A stretch of DNA of 64,000 bases from Gillisella vitis (GTDB taxonomy: Bacteria; Pseudomonadota; Alphaproteobacteria; Rhizobiales; Rhizobiaceae), in NCBI RefSeq assembly GCF_014204625.1, contig NZ_JACHLU010000006.1:1-64000 (forward strand), read 5' to 3'. Made by a program: the position numbers and the translations under genes. Shown here piece by piece: positions 7,531 through 19,763 of this stretch; within the stretch, counting starts at the first letter, position 1; each line of letters begins with the position of its first letter. The notes below the pieces were generated by a model that ran no database searches, was not told the DNA's origin, and worked only from the letters and a program-made list of their open reading frames with translations.

Positions 7531-8072
7531 TGCCGGATACCATTGATCCCAAACCCGTTATTGAGCCGCTTGATCCAGCAAAGCACGATCGAGCGGCTTT
7601 TTCCTGTGGCATTGCGCAAGTGGATAATTTCATCCGCAAAACGGCCAATAAGCTTTCAAAGGCAGGCAATCTTCGCGTTTTCGTGATGACTGAGGATGGC
7701 AAAACCATCATTGGCTTCTACGCCATCAACAGCCACGCTCTTGATTACAGTGATTTGCCTGCTCAATTTGCCAGAACAAGACCCGGCCACGGTAGCATTC
7801 CCGCAGCCTATATCTCCATGATTGGCCGAGACCAGCGCTTTCGCGGTCAAAGCTACGGCGGTGACCTTCTTGTGGACTGCCTTATCAGAATAGCCAAAGC
7901 CGCAGAAAGCATCGGCATCGCCGTGATTATCCTGGATGTGCTGGATTGCGGCGACAGTGAACGCATCGCGCGTCGGATTGAGCTTTACCAGGGCTACGGA
8001 TTTCAACCTTTGCCATCCAATCCCATGCGGATGTTTTTGCCGGTCGCAACGGTGAAGAGATTAATGGAGTGA
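7530..8072 (+). CDS. GNAT-family (TacT-type) toxin
   Basis: A 180-aa GNAT acetyltransferase of the type paired with DUF1778 antitoxins. Studied relatives (TacT, AtaT) acetylate the amino group of aminoacyl-tRNA and block translation. The acetyl-CoA loop is RDQRFRGQSYGGDLL, and the C-terminal LYQGYGFQPL carries the conserved active-site Tyr. Coupled to the antitoxin by TAATG. The pair reads against the ispH and thrB genes on either side, as expected of an inserted module. The target tRNA cannot be told from the sequence. Confidence 0.87.
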   Translation: MPDTIDPKPVIEPLDPAKHDRAAFSCGIAQVDNFIRKTANKLSKAGNLRVFVMTEDGKTIIGFYAINSHALDYSDLPAQFARTRPGHGSIPAAYISMIGRDQRFRGQSYGGDLLVDCLIRIAKAAESIGIAVIILDVLDCGDSERIARRIELYQGYGFQPLPSNPMRMFLPVATVKRLME

Positions 8073-8119
8073 GCGAGGGACGATGCACCAGATGGATTTT
8101 CCGGCTGCGCCGTCGCTTC

Positions 8120-9124
8120 TCACCCATTCACAAACGCCATATCCTCGGGCGTCAGCTCGATATTGCGCAACTCACGATTCACCAGAAAATTCTCATCCTC
8201 AATCGAAAACTCCGCAAGCTCAATCGTGGCATCAAACCGGGCTTTGAAAGCCTCAATAATCTCGTTGACCACCACTTCTGGCGCAGAAGCACCAGCAGAC
8301 AGGCCGAGGCTGCGGATGTCGCCAATGGCGTCCCAATCCAGCTCGCTGGCCCGCTGCACCAGAATCGAGCGCTTGGCTCCGGCTTTCAGCGCCACTTCCA
8401 CCAGCCGCTTTGAGTTGGACGAGTTGGGTGCCCCCACCGTCACAAACAGATCGCAACCGGGTGCTGCCTGTTTGACGGCCTCCTGCCGATTGGTCGTGGC
8501 GTAGCAAATACTGTCGGCGGCAGGGGCTTTGAGCGCCGGAAACCGCTCTTGCAGCTTGGCAATCACGCCTGCCGTATCATCGACAGACAGGGTGGTCTGG
8601 GTCACAAAGCCGAGGTTCTCGGCATCAATCGGCTGATAGACTGCCGCATCCTCCACGGTTTCCACCAGGGAAACCGAACCTTCCGGCAATTGCCCCATGG
8701 TGCCAATCACTTCCGGGTGGCCAGCATGGCCAATCAGAATGACGTGGCGGCCCAGCCGTTGATGGCGCATCGCCTGCTTGTGCACTTTGGATACCAGCGG
8801 ACAGGTGGCATCCAGATAGAACAGATTGCGCGCCTCCGCATCTTCCGGCACGGATTTTGGCACGCCATGGGCGGAAAACACCACGGGCTGTTTACGGTGC
8901 TCAGGCGGAATTTCATCCAGCTCTTCGACAAACACCGCCCCCTTGGCCTCAAGTCCTTCCACCACATAGCGATTATGAACAATCTCATGACGAACATAGA
9001 CGGGTGCACCATAGCCTTTGAGCGCCAGCACAACAATCTGGATGGCGCGGTCCACACCGGCACAAAAGCCGCGTGGGCCGCAAAGCCGGATCATCAAGGG
9101 TGGTTTTGCCGTCACAATATCCAT
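8120..9124 (-). CDS. ispH: 4-hydroxy-3-methylbut-2-enyl diphosphate reductase
   Basis: Last enzyme of the MEP isoprenoid pathway, making IPP and DMAPP with a [4Fe-4S] cluster. 334 aa. The three cluster cysteines are in [23 protein letters not shown] and [10 protein letters not shown]; the substrate loop NSSNSKRL is present. The start at 9124 overlaps the stop of the DUF1304 gene (TGATG). dxs of the same pathway lies at 47.9 kb, not linked. Confidence 0.96.
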   Translation of the reverse strand: MDIVTAKPPLMIRLCGPRGFCAGVDRAIQIVVLALKGYGAPVYVRHEIVHNRYVVEGLEAKGAVFVEELDEIPPEHRKQPVVFSAHGVPKSVPEDAEARNLFYLDATCPLVSKVHKQAMRHQRLGRHVILIGHAGHPEVIGTMGQLPEGSVSLVETVEDAAVYQPIDAENLGFVTQTTLSVDDTAGVIAKLQERFPALKAPAADSICYATTNRQEAVKQAAPGCDLFVTVGAPNSSNSKRLVEVALKAGAKRSILVQRASELDWDAIGDIRSLGLSAGASAPEVVVNEIIEAFKARFDATIELAEFSIEDENFLVNRELRNIELTPEDMAFVNG

Positions 9125-9492
9125 CAAATTCCAGCCAGAAGCACCAAGAGGAAAGCGATAATCGCGGGCACGCCCTGCATGATGACAATGCGCCGCGACA
9201 CGGTTAAGCCTCCATATAGGCCAGCCGTGATCACGGCGCCAATAAAAAACAATTTCAGCTGAAAGGCAAACAGCGGATCGCGCTGCACCAGCGACCACAC
9301 CAGACCAGCCACCAGAATCCCATTATAAAGCCCCTGATTGGCGGCCATGACCTTGGTCATTTCGGCCTTCTGCGCATTCATGCGAAAGACCTTGCGACCG
9401 CGCGGCCCGGTCCACATAAACATTTGCAAAACAACAATATAAAAATGCTCCAGCGCAACCAGAGCCACAAAAATATTGGCAAGAACTGACAT
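9124..9492 (-). CDS. DUF1304 membrane protein
   Basis: A 122-aa protein with about four transmembrane helices and the DUF1304 motif ([25 protein letters not shown]). Function unknown in the family. The ATG at 9492 has GAGGGG just upstream, better than the ATG at 9510. It sits inside the cytochrome oxidase/ispH operon, 36 bases after the SURF1 gene and overlapping ispH by one base, so it is probably cotranscribed. Confidence 0.88.
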   Translation of the reverse strand: MSVLANIFVALVALEHFYIVVLQMFMWTGPRGRKVFRMNAQKAEMTKVMAANQGLYNGILVAGLVWSLVQRDPLFAFQLKLFFIGAVITAGLYGGLTVSRRIVIMQGVPAIIAFLLVLLAGI

Positions 9493-9528
9493 TTCCCCTC
9501 CGTCTGTCATGTTTCACGCCTGAACAGG

Positions 9529-10254
9529 CTATTTTCTGTCACGGCTTTTTCGAACAATCGCCACCCCTGAAATCACCAGAAGGGCCAGCGCCAACCCATA
9601 CCATGTCAGCGCATATTGCAAATGGCTGTTGGGCAGATCAATCTGCGTGACCCCGCCGATGGGCAGCCCCCCCGGCACCGGCATTGGCCCGGCATCCAGA
9701 AAAAACGGCAGGACCTTGTCCGCTGGCAGGCCAGTGCTTTCCGCCATGGCCTCCAGATCTTTCCAGTAAAACACGTTTTTGACAGTGTCATTGTCCGGCA
9801 CCAGCGCAGACGGCTTTTGCGTGAGTTTTGCCCGCGCCAGCCCGGTGATCCGTTGCTGTCCCAGCAATTGCCCACCCATGCGGGTGTTGGGGTCTTTCTT
9901 GTCTTCCGGCACAAAACCCCGGTTGACAAAAAGATAGCGACCATCAGCGAGCTGCAACGGCGTATAGATATAAAAGCCCGCAGACCCCTGATAGGTCGCC
10001 AGAAAATGGCGTTCCCTGTCGTTGAGAAAATCTCCGACAGCGCTCATGGCGCGGTAATCCACATCGCCACCCGAACGCGCCAGTCTGTCCATGTCCTCGA
10101 CTGTTGCCGCCGGTTGATGGCGGCGGCTTTCAATATCGGCCAGAAGACCTTCTTTCCAGCTCAGGCGGTGCAATTGCCAGGTGCCCAGCATCACCAGCGT
10201 CACCAATGCTGCCAGCACCAGAAGACCGCTCAGGATTGTCTTTGCACGCATCAT
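9529..10254 (-). CDS. SURF1 family cytochrome oxidase assembly protein
   Basis: A 241-aa inner-membrane protein with one helix near the N-terminus (about 7-26) and one near the C-terminus (about 215-234), flanking a periplasmic domain. The patterns LGTWQLHRLSWKEGL and YLFVNRGFVP are those of SURF1, which helps insert heme a into subunit I of aa3 oxidases. Its place after the oxidase genes agrees. Confidence 0.93.
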   Translation of the reverse strand: MMRAKTILSGLLVLAALVTLVMLGTWQLHRLSWKEGLLADIESRRHQPAATVEDMDRLARSGGDVDYRAMSAVGDFLNDRERHFLATYQGSAGFYIYTPLQLADGRYLFVNRGFVPEDKKDPNTRMGGQLLGQQRITGLARAKLTQKPSALVPDNDTVKNVFYWKDLEAMAESTGLPADKVLPFFLDAGPMPVPGGLPIGGVTQIDLPNSHLQYALTWYGLALALLVISGVAIVRKSRDRK

Positions 10255-10263
10255 AAGCCTGTC

Positions 10264-10644
10264 CTAATTCCGGTCAATCACGCCCTGCCGGGCATGGTTT
10301 TTATATTGCAGGCTGATCAGCAACGCCTTGACAGTCCGCAAGAGCCAAAGCGACAAGCCCATTGCCAACGGTCCAAACACGGCAAAATGCACCCACAGGC
10401 CGGGCGCATAGGTGATCTCGGTATAAAGTGCCATGCCGACCACCAGAAAACTGACGATCAGAATAACGAAGATCGGCGCGCCATCACCGGGATCAACCGT
10501 CGTGTAATCCAGACCGCAAGCGCTACAGGCTGGCTTGAGTGTGGACAGCCCCTGAAACAGTCTGCCCTGACCACAGCGCGGGCAGCAGACAGAAAGCGCT
10601 ACTCTGGCCGGTTCAATCGGCGGAAAATCGCTGTTATCTGCCAT
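10264..10644 (-). CDS. DUF983 zinc-ribbon membrane protein
   Basis: A 126-aa protein with two CxxC pairs (CPRCGQGRLFQG and CSACGLDY) forming a probable zinc ribbon, followed by two transmembrane helices. DUF983 proteins are regularly encoded next to aa3 oxidase genes in alphaproteobacteria; an assembly or metal-handling role is inferred from that. Nine bases separate it from the SURF1 gene. Confidence 0.9.
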   Translation of the reverse strand: MADNSDFPPIEPARVALSVCCPRCGQGRLFQGLSTLKPACSACGLDYTTVDPGDGAPIFVILIVSFLVVGMALYTEITYAPGLWVHFAVFGPLAMGLSLWLLRTVKALLISLQYKNHARQGVIDRN

Positions 10645-10724
10645 GATAAATCCACCAGCTCACGGTTTTGAACAATAAAGGCGGCGCTTACACGCCGCCT
10701 TGTTCCTGATCGTCACAAAAACTC

Positions 10725-11603
10725 TTACATATGCGCCAGTGGCGCGCCCCATCCGCCCCAGATATAGATGGAGAAGAACAGAAACAGCCAGACCACATCC
10801 ACAAAATGCCAATACCAGGCAGCCGCCTCAAAGCCAAAATGCTGTCTCGGAGTGAAATCACCTTTCAGGCCGCGCATCAGGCAGACGAGCAGAAAGATGG
10901 TACCCACCAGCACGTGAAAGCCGTGAAAGCCGGTGGCCATGAAGAAGGTGGCACCGTAGATCGAGTTTTTAAAATCGAAAGGCGCATGGGCATATTCATA
11001 GAACTGCACGAAGGAAAACAAGGCTCCCAGCAAAACGGTCAGGGTCAGACCGCTGATCAGGCCCTTGCGATCATTGTGCAGCAGCGCGTGATGCGCCCAG
11101 GTGACACAGGTGCCCGACAGCAGCAAAATCACGGTGTTATAGAGTGGCAGGTGCCATGGATCGAGCACTTCAATGCCCTTCGGAGGCCATTGCCCGCCGG
11201 TGAAGGCAAGGCGCGAAGCCTGAATCGCTTCATGGGGAAACAGGCTGGCATCAAAAAACGCCCAGAACCAGGCCACAAAGAACATCACTTCCGAGGCGAT
11301 GAACATGATCATGCCATAGCGCAGATGCAGCGACACCACGCGGGTATGCGCGCCCTCATTGCCTTCCTTGATCGTATCGGCCCACCAGCCAATCATGGTG
11401 AAAATCGTAATGGCCAGACCGATGAAAAACAGCCACGGATGCGCCAGTTCCAACCCGAAAAGCTTGAACGAGCCGCCATGCAGATAGCGCATGTAGCCAA
11501 CGCCACCAAAGGTCATGAAAAACGCCCCGATCGAGGCAACCAATGGCCAGGGGCTTGGATCAATGATGTGGTAGTCATGATGTTTCTGATGTGCGTCGGC
11601 CAT
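10725..11603 (-). CDS. ctaE: Cytochrome c oxidase subunit III
   Basis: A 292-aa, seven-helix subunit III of the aa3 cytochrome c oxidase, which stabilises the catalytic core. Family features include HPWLFFIGL, FASEVMFFVAWFWAFFDASL (first base of the phrase is IASEV here) and the C-terminal AAAWYWHFVDVVWLFLF. The start at MADAHQKHH removes an upstream extension that does not fit the family. It lies about 200 bases downstream of ctaG. Confidence 0.96.
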   Translation of the reverse strand: MADAHQKHHDYHIIDPSPWPLVASIGAFFMTFGGVGYMRYLHGGSFKLFGLELAHPWLFFIGLAITIFTMIGWWADTIKEGNEGAHTRVVSLHLRYGMIMFIASEVMFFVAWFWAFFDASLFPHEAIQASRLAFTGGQWPPKGIEVLDPWHLPLYNTVILLLSGTCVTWAHHALLHNDRKGLISGLTLTVLLGALFSFVQFYEYAHAPFDFKNSIYGATFFMATGFHGFHVLVGTIFLLVCLMRGLKGDFTPRQHFGFEAAAWYWHFVDVVWLFLFFSIYIWGGWGAPLAHM

Positions 11604-11805
11604 GTCAGCAATCCCCGGTTTAGACGTCTCTCCTTGAGCTGTGCCTGGCCGTTGGCCGCACACTGCTCTATCCCTTATCCTTTGCAACGCTTGCGAAGAC
11701 AGTGTCCTCCTCTTCGCTCAAATTGCAAGCCTTCCTGCATTGCAAGTTATCTCGTCTTTCAATCCCGCCCGCAAACACCAGTCCGGCCTTTGCGAGACGG
11801 CAACA

Positions 11806-12426
11806 TCATAATTTCGGCGCGCCCACATCTGCGCCGTTTGGCAAAGCCGCCACCGGCTTTTCGCTGGCGTGCGGATAGAAGGTGTAAGACAGCGTCATCG
11901 TGCCAATGCCCTTGGTTTCCGGCTGGCTGGCAATGTCTGGATCCACATAAAACACCACTGGCATGTCCACGGTTTCGCCCGGCTGCAAGGTGGTTTCGGT
12001 AAAACAGAAGCATTCGATTTTGTTGAAATAGACCGCCGCTTCCATCGGCGTCACGTTAAAAACCGCCTGCCCCTTGGTGGGGTAAGGAGAACGGTTGGTG
12101 ACAGAAAAATTCGCCTGAACCGTCTCACCAATCTTCGGCGAGACAGATGCTTGCAGGGGTTTGAACTCCCAGTTCAGCCCAGTGGACACATTGGCATCGA
12201 ACGTGACAGTCATCTTGCGATCCAGAATCACCGAGGACGCCTGCTCAACCCGCTGGGTGGTGCCATTGTATCCGGTCAACTGGCAATACATGCGATAAAA
12301 GGGAACCGCGGCAAAGCTCATGCCCACCGCACAGCCAACAAAGGCCAGACAGGCAAAAAACACCGTCAGGTTTTTGCGCTGGCCCTTTTCTTGTCCCAAA
12401 TCGCTCTCTCCTCCCGAATGCGTCAT
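11806..12426 (-). CDS. ctaG: Cytochrome c oxidase assembly protein CtaG/Cox11
   Basis: A 206-aa copper chaperone that delivers CuB to subunit I. It has one N-terminal membrane anchor (about 20-42) and a periplasmic immunoglobulin-like domain. The copper-binding CFCF is present in [28 protein letters not shown] is also typical of Cox11. Encoded between the small membrane gene and ctaE. Confidence 0.95.
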   Translation of the reverse strand: MTHSGGESDLGQEKGQRKNLTVFFACLAFVGCAVGMSFAAVPFYRMYCQLTGYNGTTQRVEQASSVILDRKMTVTFDANVSTGLNWEFKPLQASVSPKIGETVQANFSVTNRSPYPTKGQAVFNVTPMEAAVYFNKIECFCFTETTLQPGETVDMPVVFYVDPDIASQPETKGIGTMTLSYTFYPHASEKPVAALPNGADVGAPKL

Positions 12427-12480
12427 GGCTCCTCCCTGCCTTTCCCTATTGGTCTTTTAGGCCGTCTGGACCTCTCTGCT

Positions 12481-12618
12481 CTATTGACCCATGCCGCTGA
12501 TTTTCACCAACGTTATCAGATAGAACAGCACCACCAGCCCTGCCAACACCAGCCCAAGTGCAATATTGCGGCTGCGCCTCGACTTCTTTTGAGCTTCTGT
12601 CAGCCTGACTGTTTCCAT
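12481..12618 (-). CDS. 45-aa CoxF-like small membrane protein
   Basis: A small gene read on the minus strand as [20 protein letters not shown] followed by a hydrophobic helix (about residues 21-40) and the end KISGMGQ. Its ATG overlaps the ctaB stop as TGATG, and it ends 54 bases before ctaG. A short Lys/Arg-rich, single-helix protein at exactly this place is common in rhizobial ctaB-ctaG operons (often called CoxF); a role in oxidase assembly is inferred from position only. Confidence 0.8.
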   Translation of the reverse strand: METVRLTEAQKKSRRSRNIALGLVLAGLVVLFYLITLVKISGMGQ

Positions 12619-13574
12619 CAAACATTCCCCGCGAAAGAGGCGCTGAAGCCCATTGCATAATGATCAACCAGCAGGGCTGAAAAAATCGCAAACAGATAGA
12701 AGATCGAATAGACGAACATTTTACGGGCAGAGACCATGCGCTCATCGCCGTCTTTCATGCGCCAGACCGCAATGGAATAGACCACAAACACCACGCTCAA
12801 AACCGTCGCCACCAGACCATACCAGATGGAGGCGAGACCCGTAACCGTGGGTGCCACAGCAAACAGGCCCGTCAACACCGCATAGATAAAAATCTGCCGT
12901 TTTGTGGATGCAATACCGGCCACATTCGGCATCATCGGCACACCAACCGCGCCGTAATCGCCCATCTTAAACAGGGCCAAGGCCCAGAAATGCGCAGGCG
13001 TCCACAAAAAGATGATCATGAACAGGATGACACTATCGAGTGAGACGCCACCCGTGACGCAGGCCCAGCCGATCATTGGCGGAAAGGCACCCGACGCCCC
13101 GCCAATCACGATGTTTTGCGGCGTCGAGCGCTTCAGCCACATGGTGTAGACAACAGCGTAAAAGAAAATGGTAAAGGCCAGAAAAGCCGCCGAGAACCAA
13201 TTGACCGTCAAGCCAAGGATGGCCACGGAAAACACCGAAAGCGTTACGCCAAACGCCAGCGCCTCTGGCCGACGAATACGGCCTGCCGGAATCGGCCGCT
13301 TTGCCGTGCGGACCATGACCGCATCAATGTCGGAATCATACCACATGTTGAGCGCGCCAGACGCACCCGCGCCAACGGCAATGCACAGCACGGCAATGGC
13401 CGCCAAAATGGGATTCAGACTTCCCGGTGCCAGCACCAGACCCGCAAAAGCCGTGAACACCACCAGCGACATGACGCGCGGCTTCAGCAGCGCGAAAAAA
13501 TCGCGCGCACTGGCTTCAGACAGGGTCATATCCCCTTCCGAGCCGAGAATATCATGATCGTTGATGGCTGCCAT
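12618..13574 (-). CDS. ctaB: Heme O synthase (protoheme IX farnesyltransferase)
   Basis: Adds a farnesyl group to heme b to form heme O, the precursor of heme a. A 318-aa UbiA-family prenyltransferase with about nine helices. The Asp-rich motif [19 protein letters not shown] and the second loop [17 protein letters not shown] are diagnostic. The ATG at 13574 is preceded by AGGAC; the open frame extends further upstream but without family similarity. Lies between ctaD and the small coxF-like gene. Confidence 0.95.
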   Translation of the reverse strand: MAAINDHDILGSEGDMTLSEASARDFFALLKPRVMSLVVFTAFAGLVLAPGSLNPILAAIAVLCIAVGAGASGALNMWYDSDIDAVMVRTAKRPIPAGRIRRPEALAFGVTLSVFSVAILGLTVNWFSAAFLAFTIFFYAVVYTMWLKRSTPQNIVIGGASGAFPPMIGWACVTGGVSLDSVILFMIIFLWTPAHFWALALFKMGDYGAVGVPMMPNVAGIASTKRQIFIYAVLTGLFAVAPTVTGLASIWYGLVATVLSVVFVVYSIAVWRMKDGDERMVSARKMFVYSIFYLFAIFSALLVDHYAMGFSASFAGNV

Positions 13575-13642
13575 GTCCTGTCCTGACTGTTGTTTCGTCA
13601 ACGCCGTGCCGGGCTTTAACCACGGCGTTGACGGCTTATCAC

Positions 13643-16209
<2,567 letters not shown>

Positions 16210-16600
16210 GGCTGGCTCTCCTCCCACGCTTGATCCAAATCAATGGCAAGCGCGCACTCCCTGATATCATTCTAATTTAAAACCACAATTTTGACAAATT
16301 CGCAACACGCATCACAGGTAATTGGTGCAGCATTTTCAAATATAAGCACGCCATCCATTTTTGCTGGCATCCTGTTGTGCCAGCCTCGCCTTGCGTCCCA
16401 ATTATGCCTCAGTAAACTGAAAAAGAGAATGGCATTGGTGCCACTTGATCCTGTTTCGCAACAATCACACCGTAAAAGGCTCAAATTGGGTTTGTTTCGG
16501 TCATGATCCCACGCTACATGGGGTGTTTGATGCGCCGGACACATGTTAAGTGCAGCAGCAGACGACCATAAGCAGAGTGAACAGAATTCCAGAGGTTTCC
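16210..16600. other. Intergenic region between divergent ctaC and ialB-like gene
   Basis: About 390 bases, relatively AT-rich, with no credible gene. It must hold the promoters of the oxidase operon (minus strand) and of the IalB-like gene (plus strand). I could not single out a convincing operator. Confidence 0.5.
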
Positions 16601-17125
16601 ATGGGTTTCCAGAGAGTGTTGCGGGCCGGGCTTTTTGCGGCAGGCGTTGTAGCGGCATTGCAGCCGGGTTTGGTGGCAGCACAACAACCGCAGCCGGGCA
16701 CAGTGCGGTCCAGCCATGGTGCGTGGTCGATCATTTGCGACACGCCTGCCGGCACATCACAAGAGCAATGCGCGCTGATGCAAAACGTGATTGCCGATGA
16801 CAGGCCGGAAGTGGGCCTGTCGGTGGTGGTGCTGAAAACAGCCGACCGCAAGGCCCGCATCCTGCGCATTCTGGCACCGCTGGGCGTGTTACTGAAAGAT
16901 GGAATGGATCTGTTTATCGACAACAACAAAGTTGGGACCGCCGCTTTCACCCGCTGCTTTGCCGAGGGCTGCTATGTGGAAGTTGAAATCGACGACCAGT
17001 TGATGAAGGTGTTGCGCTCGGGCAAAAATGCCGTATTTGCCGTGCGCGAATCCTCTGATCAGGACCGGGTGGGCATTCCCGTGGCGCTGAATGGTTTTGC
17101 CGAAGGCTATGACGCTCTTCCTTGA
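16601..17125 (+). CDS. Invasion-associated locus B (IalB) family protein
   Basis: A 174-aa secreted protein with a signal peptide (VLRAGLFAAGVVAALQPGLVAAQ) and the IalB fold signature: HGAWSIICDT near the N-terminus, then LRILAPLGVLLKDGMDLFID and FTRCFAEGCYVEVEIDD, with Cys residues that may pair in the periplasm. IalB was named in Bartonella, but plant-associated and free-living rhizobia carry several copies of unknown role. The start at 16601 gives the best signal peptide. Confidence 0.88.
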   Translation: MGFQRVLRAGLFAAGVVAALQPGLVAAQQPQPGTVRSSHGAWSIICDTPAGTSQEQCALMQNVIADDRPEVGLSVVVLKTADRKARILRILAPLGVLLKDGMDLFIDNNKVGTAAFTRCFAEGCYVEVEIDDQLMKVLRSGKNAVFAVRESSDQDRVGIPVALNGFAEGYDALP

Positions 17126-17207
17126 TCTCGCCGGGATCTCGCTGGCCTGACCCTTGTTCAACGGACAAACTCCGATTACATGAGGTGAAACACCCAAGGA
17201 GCCTGCC

Positions 17208-18623
17208 ATGAACACCGACCTGCAAAGCCTGTTTGACTGCGACGAGCACACCCTCTCCCAGACGGTCGCAAAGGCGCTGCAAGGTTCGGATGACGGTGAG
17301 CTTTATATCGAACATGCGCAAGCCGAATCACTCTCCTTTGATAACGGTCGCCTGAAAGGCGGCAGTTTCAATACCGATCAGGGGTTTGGCCTGCGGGCGG
17401 TGGCTGGCGAAGCGGTTGGTTATGCCCATTCCGGTGAGCTGTCGATCAGCGCCCTTGCCCGGGCCGCCGATGCGGTGGGTGCTGTGACCCATGGCCACAG
17501 CGGCTCTTACGCCAGCGCGCCACAGCGCACCAATGCCAAGCTCTATGGCGACGACAATCCGATTGGCAGCCCGAGCTTTGAAGAGAAGGTCGCACTGCTC
17601 TCCGATATTGACGCCTATTTGCGCGCCAAAGACCCCAAGGTGCGGCAGGTGTCGGCCTCGATTGCCGCCAGCTGGCAGGTGGTGGAAATCCTGCGCGCCG
17701 ATGGCCACCGCGTGCGCGATGTGCGCCCCATGACCCGGCTGAATATTTCCGTCATCACCGGACAAGGGGATCGGCAGGAAACCGGCTCATTCGGCTTTGG
17801 CGGTCGCGTGGGCTTTGATGATTTTCTCAACACCGACAGCTGGAAGGCGGGTGCCGATGATGCGCTGCGCCAGTCGCTGATCAATCTGGAGGCCGTTGAA
17901 GCCCCTGCCGGCACCATGGATATTGTGCTGGGCAATGGCTGGCCGGGCGTGATGCTGCATGAAGCCGTGGGCCACGGCCTGGAAGGCGATTTCAACCGCA
18001 AGAAAACCTCGGCCTTTGCCGGGCTGCTGGGCGAAATGGTAGCAGCCCCCGGCGTGACCGTGGTGGATGATGGCACCATCAACAACCGCCGTGGCTCGAT
18101 CACCGTGGATGATGAAGGCACGCCATCGGCCTATAATGTGCTGATCGAGAACGGTCGTCTGGTGGGCTATATGCAGGACCGCCAGAATGCCCGGCTGATG
18201 GGCATGAAACCCACCGGCAATGGCCGTCGCCAGGGCTATGCGCACCAGCCCATGCCGCGCATGACCAACACCTATATGCTGTCTGGCGACAAGAGCCCGG
18301 AAGAAATCATCGCCTCGGTCAAAAACGGCATTTACGCCGTCTCCTTTGGTGGCGGTCAGGTGGATATTACCTCGGGCAAATTCGTGTTTGGCTGCACGGA
18401 AGCCTATATGATTGAAAATGGCAGGCTGGGCGCGCCCGTCAAGGGAGCCATGCTGATTGGCAATGGCCCGGAAGCGATGAAGCGCGTGTCGATGATTGGC
18501 AATGACATGAAGCTCGACACCGGCATCGGCAATTGCGGCAAGGCCGGACAATGGGTGCCCGTCGGCGTCGGCCAGCCACATCTGCGCATGGATCAGGTGA
18601 CGGTGGGCGGAACGCGGACGTAA
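17208..18623 (+). CDS. tldD: Metalloprotease TldD
   Basis: A 471-aa TldD, which with PmbA/TldE forms a zinc protease that degrades unfolded or modified peptides. The zinc motif HEAVGHGLEGD (HExxxH) is present. The C-terminal IGNGPEAMKRVSMIGNDM is also typical. An AAGGAG lies ten bases before the ATG. Its partner gene is not in the window. Confidence 0.95.
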   Translation: MNTDLQSLFDCDEHTLSQTVAKALQGSDDGELYIEHAQAESLSFDNGRLKGGSFNTDQGFGLRAVAGEAVGYAHSGELSISALARAADAVGAVTHGHSGSYASAPQRTNAKLYGDDNPIGSPSFEEKVALLSDIDAYLRAKDPKVRQVSASIAASWQVVEILRADGHRVRDVRPMTRLNISVITGQGDRQETGSFGFGGRVGFDDFLNTDSWKAGADDALRQSLINLEAVEAPAGTMDIVLGNGWPGVMLHEAVGHGLEGDFNRKKTSAFAGLLGEMVAAPGVTVVDDGTINNRRGSITVDDEGTPSAYNVLIENGRLVGYMQDRQNARLMGMKPTGNGRRQGYAHQPMPRMTNTYMLSGDKSPEEIIASVKNGIYAVSFGGGQVDITSGKFVFGCTEAYMIENGRLGAPVKGAMLIGNGPEAMKRVSMIGNDMKLDTGIGNCGKAGQWVPVGVGQPHLRMDQVTVGGTRT

Positions 18624-18679
18624 AACCAACAGTATTGAATATCCGCACAGTCTGATTGCAGCCAAGGACGTTTTATCTG

Positions 18680-19336
18680 ATGCTCCCCCGCACGCCTAAA
18701 GCGGTCATCTTTGATATGGATGGCCTGATTCTCGACAGTGAAATTCTCTACCGTAAATCGGTGATTTCAGCCGGTGAACACTCTGGCTTGCTGGTTGGCC
18801 CTTCCGTTTATGAAGGCATGTTGGGCAGGCCATGGCCGAGTATCTCCCAGCTTTTGAAAGAGCATTATGGCGATGATTTTGACTCAGATGCGTTTCGCAT
18901 CACATGGCTTGAGCATTTTGATGCGTTGATGGCGCTGGAGCTCAATCTCAAAGCCGGTGTTCTGGCGCTGCTCGATACGCTCGATGCCCATGGCATTCCC
19001 CGTGCCATCTGCACCTCCTCCAATCACGAACAGGTGCAGCACCATCTGGCCGATTTTGGTATTTTGCCACGCTTCCATCATATCATTGCCCAGGGCGATT
19101 ATGCCCATGGCAAGCCCGCCCCGGACCCCTATCTTGCCGCTGCCGCCAAGCTCGGCATTGCTCCACAAGACTGCCTGGCCTTGGAAGATTCCCACAACGG
19201 CATCCGCTCGGCAGCCAGCGCTGGCATGATGGCGGTAATGGTACCTGATCTTTTGCCGCCCACCGACGAAATCCGCGCCATGGCAACGCTGGTGATTGAT
19301 GATTTGCACCAGTGCTGCGCATTCTTTGGCGACTGA
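18680..19336 (+). CDS. HAD-superfamily sugar-phosphate phosphatase-like hydrolase
   Basis: A 218-aa HAD hydrolase of the beta-phosphoglucomutase/phosphatase-like subgroup. Motif I is FDMDGLILDSE (nucleophile Asp), motif II CTSS, motif III Lys in GKPAPDPYL, motif IV LEDSHNGI. A helical cap lies between motifs I and II. Substrate cannot be told from sequence. The ATG at 18680 is preferred over a TTG 24 bases upstream. Confidence 0.9.
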   Translation: MLPRTPKAVIFDMDGLILDSEILYRKSVISAGEHSGLLVGPSVYEGMLGRPWPSISQLLKEHYGDDFDSDAFRITWLEHFDALMALELNLKAGVLALLDTLDAHGIPRAICTSSNHEQVQHHLADFGILPRFHHIIAQGDYAHGKPAPDPYLAAAAKLGIAPQDCLALEDSHNGIRSAASAGMMAVMVPDLLPPTDEIRAMATLVIDDLHQCCAFFGD

Positions 19337-19337
19337 A

Positions 19338-19643
19338 TTATGCTGACGGAGTAAACCGCCACTTCCGCTCAATGGCAGCGTTGAGGTCCAGCCCATGGTG
19401 GCGGGCAAAGAGCAGCACATGACCCAATAAATCTGCCGTTTCATCGGCGAGCAATTGTCGAATCTCCTCTTCGCTCATGCCTTTGGAGCGGCTGCGGCCA
19501 CTGAGGCGGTTGGCCACTTGCAGCATTTCGCCCGCCTCTTCCGCCAGCTTCAGCAAGAACCAGTCGGCATCGCGCTCAATGCCATTGGCCTTGGCGTATT
19601 TTCCAGAGGCGATCTCAAATTTTTCCGTCAGACCTTCAATCAT
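19338..19643 (-). CDS. MazG-like nucleotide pyrophosphohydrolase-fold protein
   Basis: About 101 aa, all-alpha. EEAGEMLQVANRL and DETADLLGHVLLFA match the EExxE...ExxD metal-binding pattern of the MazG/all-alpha NTP-PPase superfamily, suggesting hydrolysis of a (d)NTP or similar nucleotide. The ATG at 19643 follows GGAGA and is favoured over that at 19655. Convergent with the HAD gene, one base apart. Confidence 0.8.
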   Translation of the reverse strand: MIEGLTEKFEIASGKYAKANGIERDADWFLLKLAEEAGEMLQVANRLSGRSRSKGMSEEEIRQLLADETADLLGHVLLFARHHGLDLNAAIERKWRFTPSA

Positions 19644-19705
19644 TTTGTTCTCCATTCGTTCTTGACTTTATGACGCAGTTCAGCAAGATTGTCGAGCAGG
19701 AGAAC

Positions 19706-19733
19706 ACACAAAAACGAGCCCGAAAGGGCTCGT
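19706..19733 (-). terminator. Rho-independent terminator downstream of dac gene
   Basis: On the minus strand, ACGAGCCC pairs perfectly with GGGCTCGT over a TTTC loop and is followed by TTTTGTGTG. It lies 170 bases past the carboxypeptidase stop and before the MazG-like gene. Confidence 0.8.
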
Positions 19734-19763
19734 CAGAGGATGATTAAAACAGTGGAGGAGGTT

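Noticed and set aside
10731..12002. A 423-codon frame across ctaE and the 3' part of ctaG on the plus strand
   Set aside because: It spans two real genes and the gap between them on the opposite strand, and its translation has no family resemblance.
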